Source of the DNA: UBA7236 sp964463165
Lineage (GTDB): Bacteria > Bacteroidota > Bacteroidia > Chitinophagales > BACL12
Reading direction: 5' to 3'
Assembly (NCBI GenBank): GCA_964463165.1
Contig: CAYXBK010000016.1
Location: 1-64,000 of the forward strand
DNA: 64,000 nucleotides
Position 1 is the first letter of the stretch, and each line of letters starts with the position of its first letter. Positions 1-8,638 of this stretch are shown here, in pieces. A program made the position numbers and the translations under genes. Below the pieces are notes generated by a model that was not told where the DNA came from, did not search any database, and saw nothing but the letters and a program-made list of their open reading frames with translations.

Positions 1-16
1 TTATTAACTTAGACCT

Positions 17-250
17 ATGAATAGTAGGCCAACTTTGCAAACCTCGGGTTACGACTTGGAAGAACTTTATCGTCAAAACGAATTTGAAAAAATGAGGCTT
101 GAGGTAGCAGGCCTTTTACGAACATCTATTTATTCAGGTCTTGACTTAGTAGTTACAAATTCAGGACTGCAATTTAATAGTGATGCCGCGTTCTTAAATT
201 GGATTTATTCTACCTATCCCAATTACAAAAATTATTTAACCATCAAATGA
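17..250 (+). CDS. hypothetical protein, 77 aa
   Basis: Small complete open frame starting with ATG and ending in TGA. The product is soluble, moderately charged and has no membrane segment, signal peptide or motif that I recognise; it contains a Glu/Arg-rich stretch near residues 15-30 and an aromatic C-terminus. It lies tail-to-tail with the AbiE pair and may be the last gene of an operon that begins outside the window. No Shine-Dalgarno sequence is visible, as is usual for Bacteroidetes. Function unknown. Confidence 0.5.
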   Translation: MNSRPTLQTSGYDLEELYRQNEFEKMRLEVAGLLRTSIYSGLDLVVTNSGLQFNSDAAFLNWIYSTYPNYKNYLTIK

Positions 251-344
251 AATTTGGCGTGAACAGTAAATAATCACGTTGTTTAATTTGCAGTAAACCC
301 AAAATGAAAGATATTATTCAGTTCGTTTTCTTTTATTAAAAAGT

Positions 345-1256
345 CTATAGTTGTAATTCATTCTTTAAAATTTCATACAGTTCCTGATGTTTTTCAGGCT
401 TCGTTTCTTTTAAATGTTGAAGATTTAAAAGCTTCCATTGAACGGCTGGAAATTTTTCAAAATTGTAATGGCTCCAATCTGGTGTTAAACCTTTCAAATT
501 CAATAAAAATTCACGATCCTGTTTCGTCAGTGTTTGCCGTATAACCTGAATTAATTTCTGACGTATCGTTTCAAATTCCTCATACGTAAATGGTTCATCT
601 GACATTCCCTCGAAACTGTTTTCAAATGCATCGTGCTGGTCATGAAGATGCGGGTTGATCATTTGATGAAGAGCCTTATTACTTCCAGCGGTGAAAAAGA
701 TAAATCCTGTCTTAACTTCTTTATTAAATCCCTCGGCATCCAGAAGCAGTTTCACATCAAATAAATCTCTTGGGTGTTGGCGATCCATCGCAGCGCAAAT
801 TTTCCCGCCATACAGCTCACCGAAAGAAACAACATTAATTTCGCAATAAGAATTGAATTCTTGCTGTGCTCTTGCACAAAGCTCCATCTTAACCGGATCT
901 GTCAAAGTTCCTCTTTTGATCAGATTAACTTCCAGCTTGATCGGAACGCCCTTTAAAGAAATATAAAGTTTATGCGCTTTATTATTTTCTTGCTCATCGG
1001 TAATTTTTACATCCTTAATGAGTTTGATGACATTCTCTTTTATTCTTTCCAGTGCAGCATTAATTTTATGCAATGACGTTTCCCGATCCTCTATCGGCAC
1101 ATACGTTAAATCTATATCGACAGACAATCTCGGCATGTTGCGAACAAACAAATTTATTGCCGTGCCGCCATGCATGGCAAAGCATCCTTCCTTTGCGACT
1201 TCCGGAAGGACTCTTAATAACAATGCAACCTGATCTTTATACGCTTGCTTTATCAT
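345..1256 (-). CDS. abiEii: AbiEii-family nucleotidyltransferase toxin
   Basis: Toxin half of a type IV-class (AbiE) toxin-antitoxin pair. Family members are DNA polymerase beta-like nucleotidyltransferases; related toxins block growth by modifying tRNA acceptor ends. The signature is visible: GGTAINLF at residues 30-37 followed by S-V-D-I-D at 45-49, giving the two metal-binding aspartates D47 and D49. A later GELYGGKICAA / DRQHPRDLFDVK block is also typical. It is 303 aa, the usual length. Its start overlaps the end of abiEi by 20 bp, so translation is probably coupled. A close paralogue with the same motifs lies at 54.4-55.3 kb. Family assignment is firm; the actual substrate is not known. 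Confidence 0.9.
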   Translation of the reverse strand: MIKQAYKDQVALLLRVLPEVAKEGCFAMHGGTAINLFVRNMPRLSVDIDLTYVPIEDRETSLHKINAALERIKENVIKLIKDVKITDEQENNKAHKLYISLKGVPIKLEVNLIKRGTLTDPVKMELCARAQQEFNSYCEINVVSFGELYGGKICAAMDRQHPRDLFDVKLLLDAEGFNKEVKTGFIFFTAGSNKALHQMINPHLHDQHDAFENSFEGMSDEPFTYEEFETIRQKLIQVIRQTLTKQDREFLLNLKGLTPDWSHYNFEKFPAVQWKLLNLQHLKETKPEKHQELYEILKNELQL

Positions 1257-2019
1257 CCTGGGCCAATTCTTTCGGAACGGTTATCTGATACTTTTCGACA
1301 TAAGTGCCGTTTTTTACAATACTGCGTTTGCCGCTGCCTAGATCTATTTTTTTCAAATCCAGTTTTTTGAACCAAGCATGCCCCGCACGCTCGGCAAAAT
1401 ACAGGAACAGGCGTTTGACTTTGATAGAGGTGCATTCCTCAAGAAGTTGCTGAACCTTGTAAGGATTCAGGTCATTTAATCCTTCCATCAATTCATAGCA
1501 TTCCTGTAATCCTGCTTTTTTGGGGGCAAGATACAGGCATTCGAGTATGGCGCGGTGTGGCCCGGACACCTGGAGTGAAAAATTGCCGACTTCAACCTGA
1601 ACAAGCCCCACTCCGGTTGGAAGAAAGGACGTTGAAAAATATTCAACCTTCAACCCCCAGTCGTGTTTTTTGAACCATCCGGGCAATTTTTCATCCTTGC
1701 CCCCAAAGATCGTCACCTTCTTACTGGATAATTCGAGATAATGAGCCCTGCCAAGAAGGTTCAGGGCCGTTTTGCCGCCGGGGTGGATGGTCAGGCCGCT
1801 TTGGGTCTGTAAAGCATATACAGCTCCCTCGTAACCCACTTTATCATTAGGACGTATCAGTGCCCCCCTCTCCACGAGCTGCAGCCAGCCGCTCTTCCTA
1901 TAGCGCTGTTGTAGCGCAAGGCTGTACCCCTGCCTTTCCAGCCAGGAGGATTGGAATACTATTCCTGCCGGATAGTTTCTGATAAGTTGGTTTATTTTTG
2001 TTATATTATCTATACTCAT
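1237..2019 (-). CDS. abiEi: AbiEi-family antitoxin / transcriptional repressor
   Basis: Antitoxin half of the AbiE pair, 260 aa. The N-terminal part (IVFQSSWLERQGYS) is the winged-helix antitoxin domain; the middle block with IHPGGKTALNLLGRAHYLEL is the hallmark of this AbiEi subfamily. Family members repress their own operon by binding inverted repeats and neutralise the toxin without lasting protein contact. The ATG at 2017-2019 sits exactly in the spacer of a perfect TATACT/AGTATA inverted repeat, and the same 15-bp site recurs upstream, which fits autorepression. The toxin gene follows with a 20-bp overlap. A paralogous pair lies at the other end of the accessory region. Confidence 0.88.
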   Translation of the reverse strand: MSIDNITKINQLIRNYPAGIVFQSSWLERQGYSLALQQRYRKSGWLQLVERGALIRPNDKVGYEGAVYALQTQSGLTIHPGGKTALNLLGRAHYLELSSKKVTIFGGKDEKLPGWFKKHDWGLKVEYFSTSFLPTGVGLVQVEVGNFSLQVSGPHRAILECLYLAPKKAGLQECYELMEGLNDLNPYKVQQLLEECTSIKVKRLFLYFAERAGHAWFKKLDLKKIDLGSGKRSIVKNGTYVEKYQITVPKELAQDDKASV

Positions 2020-2025
2020 AGTATA
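2011..2025. promoter_or_regulatory. predicted AbiEi operator 1 (over start codon)
   Basis: Perfect inverted repeat TATACT-CAT-AGTATA in which the three spacer bases are the start codon of abiEi on the minus strand. A repressor bound here would cover the start of the gene. The identical half sites occur again at 2083-2097. Operator role is inference from the palindrome, the repeat and the known autoregulation of AbiEi proteins. Confidence 0.6.
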
Positions 2026-2082
2026 AAAATACAGGAAAAAATAAACTACTGCAAGGAAATAGTTTAAAAATATACGGATAAA

Positions 2083-2097
2083 TATACTAAAAGTATA
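2083..2097. promoter_or_regulatory. predicted AbiEi operator 2
   Basis: Second perfect copy of TATACT-nnn-AGTATA (spacer AAA), centred 72 bp upstream of the first copy. Two identical 15-bp palindromes around one promoter are unlikely by chance and match the paired inverted repeats bound by characterised AbiEi antitoxins. Confidence 0.6.
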
Positions 2098-2140
2098 GAT
2101 AATTGGATATTTCTAAACCAAATATTTGAACTATAAATAG

Positions 2141-2240
2141 AAGGAAGCTTTAAACCTGATCGAAGAAAATTTGGAAGTTGCTGGCCATTCAGATGTGAGC
2201 ATGATGATGCAGAAAACGCTCATATACCCCAAAGAATTAA
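2141..2240 (+). pseudogene. tyrosine recombinase C-terminal remnant
   Basis: Between an in-frame stop and queA, the plus strand encodes a short segment reading LEVAGHSDVSMMMQKTL followed by YPKEL. This matches the conserved box of tyrosine recombinases around the last catalytic His and the tyrosine nucleophile (consensus LLGHSDVSMTMRYAHL). There is no start codon, no upstream recombinase core and only about 30 residues of similarity, so it is the decayed tail of an integrase. It suggests that a mobile element once inserted or still ends beside queA. Confidence 0.6.
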
Positions 2241-2291
2241 AAAATTCCGCTCCGGTAGTCCATGGCGGGGTTTTTCTATGTCAGATGTGGA

Positions 2292-3344
2292 TCAGTCTAT
2301 GATCAGCATGGCATCGCCATAGGAAAAGAAACGGTATTTCTCTTTCATGGCAATCTTATAACATTCCATGGTGAGATCATAGCCCATAAAGGCGGCCACC
2401 ATGATCACCAGACTGGTTTTGGGCAGGTGGAAATTTGTCACCATCGAGTTGCAGATAGAAAATTCGTAAGGTGGATGGATAAATAAATTCGTCCAACCTT
2501 CATCTGTTTTCAGCCTGCCGGTAGCAGATACGGCACTTTCGCAGGCTCTCATCGATGTGTTACCGATGGCACATACCCGCCTGTTTTCATCAAGGCCTTT
2601 ATTTACCACTTCCACAGCTTTGCTGTCCACCTTAAAATATTCAGCATCCATTTTATTTTTGGAAAGGTCCTCCACCTCGATGGTCTGGAATGTACCCAGC
2701 CCCACATGCAGCGTTACTTCTGCAAAGTTGATTCCTTTAATCTCGAGGCGCTTCAACAATTCACGGCTGAAGTGAAAACCAGCAGTAGGGGCAGCCACGG
2801 CACCTTCATGTTTGGCGAATACTGTCTGGTAACGCTCCTTATCTTCTTCGTCGGGTTTGCGCTTGATATATTTAGGCAGTGGCGTTTCACCGAGTATTTC
2901 GATGATCTTCTTCAGTTCTTCATGGGTGCCGTCGTGCAGAAAGCGTATCGTACGACCACGTGATGTGGTATTGTCTACTACTTCGGCAATGAGTATATCA
3001 TCATCGCCGAAATATAATTTGTTACCCACACGTATTTTTCTCGCTGGATCTACCAATACATCCCATAAATGCATGTCGTTGTTGAGCTCACGTAGCATGA
3101 AGACCTCTATTTTGTCGCCGGTTTTTTCTTTCCTGCCATAGAGACGTGCCTGAAAAACCTTCGTGTTGTTGAGCACCATCACGTCTTTTTCATTAAAATA
3201 TTCAATGATTTCTTTGAATTTTCTATGTTCAATTTTACCAGTTTTCCGATGTACCACCATCATTTTTGCCTGATCACGCTCAGCAGTGGGGTATTGTGCA
3301 ATAATGTCTTTGGGGAGGTCGAAATTGAACTTTGATAATTTCAT
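2292..3344 (-). CDS. queA: S-adenosylmethionine:tRNA ribosyltransferase-isomerase
   Basis: Transfers and isomerises the ribosyl moiety of S-adenosylmethionine onto 7-aminomethyl-7-deazaguanine in tRNA, making epoxyqueuosine, the penultimate step of queuosine synthesis in the cytoplasm. The 350-aa product is full length and contains the family blocks: N-terminal FNFDLPKDIIAQYP with AERDQAKMMVV, VMVLNNTKVFQARLYG, AAPTAGFHFS near the middle, VTLHVGLGTFQ, and C-terminal IHPPYEF with NFHLPKTSLVIMVAAF. It is an ordinary core gene and marks host chromosome between the left AbiE locus and the accessory region. No Shine-Dalgarno sequence precedes the ATG. Confidence 0.96.
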   Translation of the reverse strand: MKLSKFNFDLPKDIIAQYPTAERDQAKMMVVHRKTGKIEHRKFKEIIEYFNEKDVMVLNNTKVFQARLYGRKEKTGDKIEVFMLRELNNDMHLWDVLVDPARKIRVGNKLYFGDDDILIAEVVDNTTSRGRTIRFLHDGTHEELKKIIEILGETPLPKYIKRKPDEEDKERYQTVFAKHEGAVAAPTAGFHFSRELLKRLEIKGINFAEVTLHVGLGTFQTIEVEDLSKNKMDAEYFKVDSKAVEVVNKGLDENRRVCAIGNTSMRACESAVSATGRLKTDEGWTNLFIHPPYEFSICNSMVTNFHLPKTSLVIMVAAFMGYDLTMECYKIAMKEKYRFFSYGDAMLIID

Positions 3345-3960
3345 AAAACTTGCGGGTTTTAGTTTGCTGCTACTCGTTTCGAGATTGCTACCAGCAAATT
3401 TAATTTCACCTTGTAGTAGACGGGCGCAAAATTAACCAAATCGTAACCATTTCAATGGAAACAATAAAATATCTTTTGAAGGTCAATCATGGTAGCTGTA
3501 TTCAGAACAATACCCGAAACCATGTTGCTTGTTTTCCAGAAGTTGAGAAACAATAAAATTACGTACGTTTTTATCCTTGCTCGGCGTTACGATAGGTATG
3601 CTTCGGCAAAATTATAGTTTCTGAGAAATTCGATTACTTTTTAGCTGATAATCTGTGTTTTTCTTTCCCCCTCGCCAATCTTGCCGATGAAATGGCAAAT
3701 AATTAAATCAAAATAATAATCCCGAATGAATTCTTCCTATGAAATTGAATCTTATAGTAAAAAATTTATCATTTCCTTTTTGTTGAAGTTATTTCCGAAG
3801 GAGAAAAATATTCAAAACAGTTTTACATTCTTTAGTAGTTTAAAATCTAATTTCAAATTTTGTGTTTTCATGGGATACCGAGTGAGTCATTCGACGGAGC
3901 TTGGTTTTTTATTTAATGAAACTTCTATCCTTGCAGAGATATTTCATATCTCATTCATGC
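3345..3960. other. gene-free interval, likely left edge of accessory region
   Basis: About 600 bp with no convincing coding region. It holds the queA promoter side and the 3' side of the next minus-strand gene. I looked for a copy of the tRNA-Leu 3' end or any direct repeat that could be an attachment site and found none. The left border of the accessory region probably falls here, but its exact position cannot be seen. Confidence 0.4.
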
Positions 3961-5118
3961 TTAATAATTGTCATGCTCAAAATCGTCAAACTCAGTATTG
4001 TGAAGTCCACGTAAATAATCAAATGCTAAAGAGTTGCGTAGTTTATGATCAGCATTAGGATTAAGATAAATGTAAGATTTTACATTTGTTTCATGTGGGT
4101 TATCACCTAGCATGCTTTTATCTTCTAAAAAAATAATACCCGATAATTTTCGGGATACTTCATATATTGTTTGCTTTCCAGCAAAAGCGTTATTCAAAGT
4201 TTTAAATGGAGTTTTATCCTGCATATATTGGCAAAATACTCTTCTCGACATAGAACGATATAGTCGCGTATTACTAAGATTAAATTCTGTAATGATTTGG
4301 TTATACCATGGAAACACAACCATCACTATCATGCACGCATTGTCTTTCAAAAATTTATCCGAATAATTAAAGACGTTCCGGTGCTGATTCATGGCATGCT
4401 CATAAGGTTGATATGAGCTTGTGGACACATGCAGCCCTCTTTCCCATTTAATTCGATAGCATAAATCGGGTATAACCTTACTTCTTATTAAGGGCTTGGA
4501 AGGTTCAATTTCAGATTTTAATTCTGCAAGCAAATCGTTAAATTTTAATTCAAATTCCTGATAGCTTGTTTCTTTTGAATATTTCGGGAAGATGGAAAAA
4601 TCATTTTCTTTAAAATGTTTTTTTAGCGCCTTAAAAAGATTTTCAAGTATTTGGGTTACAACATCCTTAAACACTTTCACATCAAAATATAATGAAAAGT
4701 CATCGATAAGGCCGTCCAAATTTGTTTTAGTTTGCCCTAATTCGGATGCAAATGTTTTCGATGCATCAATTGTTTGATCCAGTTTTATTGGTTTATAAAT
4801 ATAATTACTATGATGTAATAAGTCCTGGCTAAGGTGATCATATGCTGCGAGTTCAGCAAATGCCCCATCCCAATTGCTTTTCCCTGCGATCTCATTTACC
4901 TTAACAATAATTGAAGATAAATTTGCTGGGTCATTGATGTATATTGACCGCAAACGTTTAATCCTAGCAACAAAATTTTCTTTAAAGTATTTATATTCAG
5001 CGGCGTTATTTAATGCGCCAAGAATATAATTTGTTGAAGTTTTTGATTTATCAAAAGCCGTAATTCGCTTCTCGAATATTTCATCTATCAATTCCGAGTA
5101 ATTTTCAATATCTGTCAT
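3961..5118 (-). CDS. hypothetical protein with PD-(D/E)XK-like nuclease motif
   Basis: 385-aa soluble protein of no family I can name. The spacing of acidic residues resembles a PD-(D/E)XK nuclease core: a helix AFAELAAYD with E89, then a strand pair LIDDFSLYFDVKVF giving D140 and D146-V-K148. The C-terminal half carries aromatic-rich segments such as MVVFPWYNQII. It follows the membrane protein gene by 18 bp on the same strand, so the two form an operon, possibly a two-component defence or membrane-associated effector. The nuclease call is inference from motif spacing only. Confidence 0.55.
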   Translation of the reverse strand: MTDIENYSELIDEIFEKRITAFDKSKTSTNYILGALNNAAEYKYFKENFVARIKRLRSIYINDPANLSSIIVKVNEIAGKSNWDGAFAELAAYDHLSQDLLHHSNYIYKPIKLDQTIDASKTFASELGQTKTNLDGLIDDFSLYFDVKVFKDVVTQILENLFKALKKHFKENDFSIFPKYSKETSYQEFELKFNDLLAELKSEIEPSKPLIRSKVIPDLCYRIKWERGLHVSTSSYQPYEHAMNQHRNVFNYSDKFLKDNACMIVMVVFPWYNQIITEFNLSNTRLYRSMSRRVFCQYMQDKTPFKTLNNAFAGKQTIYEVSRKLSGIIFLEDKSMLGDNPHETNVKSYIYLNPNADHKLRNSLAFDYLRGLHNTEFDDFEHDNY

Positions 5119-5136
5119 TCCTGGATTAATTAATTT

Positions 5137-5733
5137 TTATTTATACTGCTGATCTGTGTTATGAATGATTTCGTTTTCATTAATATTTAGCACTATTGCG
5201 TTTTCATTATTTTCTGACTCGACCATGGGAAACGCGGTGACGACCTCTCCTTTTTTATTGATCACAACAAAAGCCATCCTGGTTGATATGGCTTCTTTTG
5301 TAAATTGCTTGATGACTGTTCCAATTATTTTATCGCATCTAAAGATGTAGCATTCTTTTCTTCTTGTATTATTCTTAAGCCATAAATTTTGAGCAACATC
5401 AATAATATGCAACATGATATAATAAGAATTCCATCGTCCTGAGTGTACTGGGTTTAATTGTATTCCCTCCGGTGTTATTCCTTTTTGCGCTCTTTTCTTA
5501 TGTTGCTCAATTTTCGTTAATGGGCTATGCCTCTCCATTGCATGTGATCGGCCTAAAAGCATATCAACTAATTTAAAAAATGGTACCGACTCCAGAATTT
5601 CAGGAGTTAGTCTGGTGATGAGAGTTGCCAGTTTCCAAATTCCCAATAACCATCGGATAAAGAGAAATAGCAGAACTAATCCGGCAGCAATTCCAAAATA
5701 GATAAGATATGTGGAAACTGGCATGTAGGGCAA
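5137..5733 (-). CDS. hypothetical membrane-anchored protein
   Basis: 198-aa product with one strong N-terminal hydrophobic segment (about residues 9-28, YLIYFGIAAGLVLLFLFIRW) that would anchor it with the rest in the cytoplasm. The C-terminal half has alternating strand-like segments (RMAFVVINKKGEVVTAFPM) but no recognised motif. It is the first gene of a two-gene operon with the nuclease-like gene 18 bp downstream. A membrane partner next to a candidate nuclease is a common arrangement in defence loci, but the role is not shown. Confidence 0.6.
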   Translation of the reverse strand: MPYMPVSTYLIYFGIAAGLVLLFLFIRWLLGIWKLATLITRLTPEILESVPFFKLVDMLLGRSHAMERHSPLTKIEQHKKRAQKGITPEGIQLNPVHSGRWNSYYIMLHIIDVAQNLWLKNNTRRKECYIFRCDKIIGTVIKQFTKEAISTRMAFVVINKKGEVVTAFPMVESENNENAIVLNINENEIIHNTDQQYK

Positions 5734-5870
5734 ATCTGGGAACTAAATTTCAGTTTTTAAATGAAAAAAGTATCTCTTTTATAATGCTCAATATTTTAAC
5801 CAAAAAGGGGTTTAATGGTTAGAATAATTATCAATTGTTATAAAATATTTTTATGATAATGGTAATTATT

Positions 5871-5918
5871 TTGACCAAAAATGTTAGTTTTGGGTTATAA
5901 TAGTTACCAATAGGAGGT
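5871..5918 (+). promoter_or_regulatory. sigma70-like promoter and strong SD for hipBA
   Basis: TTGACC at 5871-5876 and a perfect TATAAT at 5896-5901, 19 bp apart, followed by TAGGAGGT at 5911-5918 and ATG at 5923. This is the E. coli type of expression signal, unlike the TAnnTTTG promoters and SD-less starts of Bacteroidetes. GGTAATTAT before and TAGTTACC after the promoter form a loose inverted repeat that could be the HipB operator. Confidence 0.5.
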
Positions 5919-5922
5919 TTAT

Positions 5923-6243
5923 ATGCCACGAAAAACCGCGCCACCGCCGCCAACCGTCAAAGGAACCCTCAAACTTTTGGGAGAAAACCTTCGTTTGGCT
6001 CGCCTGCGCCGCAAGATATCGACAACCATGCTTTCAGAGCGTGCAGGGATGAGCCGGAACACGCTCAGGGCAATCGAGCGCGGCGATAGCGCCGTGACCA
6101 TGGGTGCCTACGCCAGCGTCCTTTTTTGCCTAGGGCTGGACAAAGACCTTCTGTTGATCGCTCAAGACGACCCTCTCGGCCGGAAGCTTCAGGATGCAGG
6201 ATTGACACATACAACGAAACGAATTTCAAAGAGCAAAACATGA
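5923..6243 (+). CDS. hipB: HipB-like XRE-family antitoxin
   Basis: 106-aa DNA-binding antitoxin. After a proline-rich N-terminus it has a classic helix-turn-helix of the XRE/Cro type: LGENLRLARLRRKISTTMLS, then ERAGMSRNTLRAIERG, at about residues 19-60. It should repress the operon and hold the HipA kinase inactive. Its stop overlaps the hipA start (ATGA at 6240-6243), the usual coupling in hipBA operons. The gene is visibly richer in G+C than neighbouring accessory genes and has a strong Shine-Dalgarno sequence, both consistent with transfer from another phylum. Confidence 0.85.
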   Translation: MPRKTAPPPPTVKGTLKLLGENLRLARLRRKISTTMLSERAGMSRNTLRAIERGDSAVTMGAYASVLFCLGLDKDLLLIAQDDPLGRKLQDAGLTHTTKRISKSKT

Positions 6244-7517
6244 GCAAGGAAGCAAAACCGCAAAAGGCCATCCAGGTATGCGCTCACTGGCAGGGGTTGA
6301 AGGATCCAGTGCTCATGGGTGTGCTAAACGTGTCTGTTTCACGCGGAAAAGAAATTTTTTCTTTTGAATATGACCCGGATTGGCTGAAGTCTACCCATGC
6401 CCAGGAGCTTGACCCCAACTTGGGACTTTATTCCGGGCCACAATATGTCCGGGAGGACCACCCGAATTTTGGGGTTTTTCTTGATTCATCACCCGACCGG
6501 TGGGGTAAGAAGCTCATGCTACGGCGGGAAGCACAACTCGCCAGACAAGAAAAGAGGCAGCCGAAAAATCTGCTTGAATCAGATTTTTTGTTGGGTGTAT
6601 TTGACGGACACAGGATGGGGGGGCTTCGGTTCAGGCTCTCGGACAAAGAACCTTTTCTTGATGACAATAAAGAAATGGCATCCCCCCCTTGGGCAAGTCT
6701 GCGTGATCTTGAGTATGCCAGTCTGCAGTTGGAAAAAGAAGGTGCAGAAGCCGAACAGGATTACATGAAGTGGCTCAAAATGCTGATCGCTCCCGGCGGA
6801 TCACTCGGCGGCGCACGTCCAAAAGCAAGTGTGGTTGCTCCGGAGGGCCATTTGTGGATTGCCAAATTCCCAAGCCGCGAAGATCCCATGGATACAGGGG
6901 CATGGGAATATGTTGTATATCAACTGGCAATCAATGCAGGAATAGAAATGTCGGAAGCCAAAATCAGACAATTTTCAGGAAAACATAATACGTTTCTCAC
7001 CAAGCGTTTCGACCGCACAGATGGTGGTGAACGGTTGCATTTTGCTTCTGCGATGACATTACTCGCTAGAAAAGATGGGGATGATTATCTGTCCGGTGTT
7101 AGCTATCTTGATATCGTTGAATTTATCATTCGCAACGGTTCTCAAACTGATAAAGATCTTGAACAACTATGGAGACGCATTGTATTTAACATTTGTGTTT
7201 CAAATGTCGATGATCACCTTCGGAATCATGGTTTTCTTTTACAAGAAAAAGGATGGAAGTTGTCGCCGGCTTTTGATGTTAACCCATCATATACAGGAAA
7301 CGGATTAACGCTGAATATTTCAGCAGAAGATAATTCTCAAGACCTTGAGTTGGCATTGGAGGTTTCACCAGAATTCAGGATTAAAAAAGAACGTGCTGAT
7401 GAAATAATAAATGAAATTAAAGGCAGCGTGAATCGATGGAGAGATATTGCGAGAAAAGCAAACATTTCAAAGAATGAAATTGAATTGATGCAAAATGCCT
7501 TTAGAATATCTCAATAA
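6240..7517 (+). CDS. hipA: HipA-like serine/threonine kinase toxin
   Basis: 425-aa HipA-fold protein kinase; characterised members phosphorylate aminoacyl-tRNA synthetases or other targets and cause growth arrest. Visible landmarks: N-terminal barrel-like domain (VLMGVLNVSVSRGKEIFSFEY), the ejectable loop GSLGGARPKA at about 188-197, KFP lysine near 209, FLTKRFDR near 252-259, the catalytic SNVDDHLRNHGF at 321-332 and the metal-binding FDVNPS at 345-350. I choose the ATG at 6240 because it overlaps the hipB stop as ATGA; an in-frame start further upstream would lie inside hipB. All catalytic residues appear intact. Confidence 0.9.
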   Translation: MSKEAKPQKAIQVCAHWQGLKDPVLMGVLNVSVSRGKEIFSFEYDPDWLKSTHAQELDPNLGLYSGPQYVREDHPNFGVFLDSSPDRWGKKLMLRREAQLARQEKRQPKNLLESDFLLGVFDGHRMGGLRFRLSDKEPFLDDNKEMASPPWASLRDLEYASLQLEKEGAEAEQDYMKWLKMLIAPGGSLGGARPKASVVAPEGHLWIAKFPSREDPMDTGAWEYVVYQLAINAGIEMSEAKIRQFSGKHNTFLTKRFDRTDGGERLHFASAMTLLARKDGDDYLSGVSYLDIVEFIIRNGSQTDKDLEQLWRRIVFNICVSNVDDHLRNHGFLLQEKGWKLSPAFDVNPSYTGNGLTLNISAEDNSQDLELALEVSPEFRIKKERADEIINEIKGSVNRWRDIARKANISKNEIELMQNAFRISQ

Positions 7518-7527
7518 ATATGTTCCA

Positions 7528-8535
7528 TCATATAACAAGGGTTAATAAAAAACTCAACGAAATAATAACCATTAAAATAGTTAAGCATCCGGTGGTACTC
7601 CGAGGCTGAGAAACAGTTTCAGTTATTAATCGAGTAGGAACACTAACATCAATTAAAATTTCTAAACTTCTTATAATCAGTACGTCTCCTCCACCAGGTA
7701 TATCCGGCATTGCCTCTAGATCTGGTATTGCTTCGGGAATGGTCACTGTGCCAGTTTGAATAAGATCAACATTTTGTACCGTTGCCGAAATAGAATCTCT
7801 TGCACTATCATCTGAATCAAGCGCCGCTCCTACCATTTCAGTTAACTTGGCAAAAATTGCTTTGTTCAATTCCTCTTCGAGAAGGGTTCTGACTCTTACT
7901 TTTATTTCACCCTCTACACAACTCGATAAAACCTCCGTCACTAAATTGTCGAAATGCAAATTAAACTCAACCGTAGATAATCCTAATAGTTCAGAGTGAA
8001 GAATACTGGTAGAGGGCTTAACGTTGAAATCGTAATCGAACTGAAAACGCGATCTCAGTATTAATGCCACAGTTTCCAATATTCCACTTCCTTCTACTTC
8101 AATGTCGTCTCGGTGGACATGAAACTCAGTGTTCGATACGCTCATTGAATCACCACTTTCAGGCATTCTAACCTTAATAGGTAGAGGTGGTAAGTTTTGC
8201 TTCAGTTTTTGTCTTGAAAATGTTGTTTCCTCTTTATTGATTGAAATAATACTGAATTTAATAGGAAGCGTTTCTCTCGCTTGAACAATTTCTGGAGATC
8301 GCCAGACTAATTTATTGCTTCCGTTTCTTCGAATGCATACGATTACATTTCCCGACACCGCAATCGTAAAATTAATGTTCCAAATGTGATCAGAATTTGA
8401 ATTCTCAATAGATACCCTTTGACGAAAAGCAAATCCTGATATGGTATTTTTTGAATAAAGTTCGGCGGTACAGCTCTGAAAGTATGAATAGGCACCTTCT
8501 GCGAAAAAAGTACTTAATTGAATTGAAACCGGCAT
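7528..8535 (-). CDS. hypothetical tail-anchored protein
   Basis: 335-aa protein without a signal peptide but with a single hydrophobic segment at the extreme C-terminus (GCLTILMVIISLSFLLTLV), so most of it should be cytoplasmic and anchored by its tail. The body is rich in beta-strand patterns and includes a repeated MPDIPGGG-like proline/glycine linker before the anchor. Nothing in it matches a family I know. It lies 100 bp downstream of the zincin-like gene on the same strand; they may be co-transcribed. It ends close to hipA, tail to tail. Confidence 0.6.
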   Translation of the reverse strand: MPVSIQLSTFFAEGAYSYFQSCTAELYSKNTISGFAFRQRVSIENSNSDHIWNINFTIAVSGNVIVCIRRNGSNKLVWRSPEIVQARETLPIKFSIISINKEETTFSRQKLKQNLPPLPIKVRMPESGDSMSVSNTEFHVHRDDIEVEGSGILETVALILRSRFQFDYDFNVKPSTSILHSELLGLSTVEFNLHFDNLVTEVLSSCVEGEIKVRVRTLLEEELNKAIFAKLTEMVGAALDSDDSARDSISATVQNVDLIQTGTVTIPEAIPDLEAMPDIPGGGDVLIIRSLEILIDVSVPTRLITETVSQPRSTTGCLTILMVIISLSFLLTLVI

Positions 8536-8638
8536 GGGAATAATGTTTAGAAAAAATAATAATGGATGAAATTTTGAATGCTAAGGGGTTTATAAACAAC
8601 AAAAAATCGGAAATGAATTAGTTTAAAAATTATCTATT

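Noticed and set aside
3726..4058. 110-aa plus-strand open frame
   Set aside because: Overlaps the end of the nuclease-like gene on the other strand, has low-complexity Phe/Lys/Asn-rich sequence and no ribosome-binding site.
6126..6239. Upstream in-frame start of hipA
   Set aside because: It would lie inside hipB; the ATGA overlap at 6240 is the normal coupled start.
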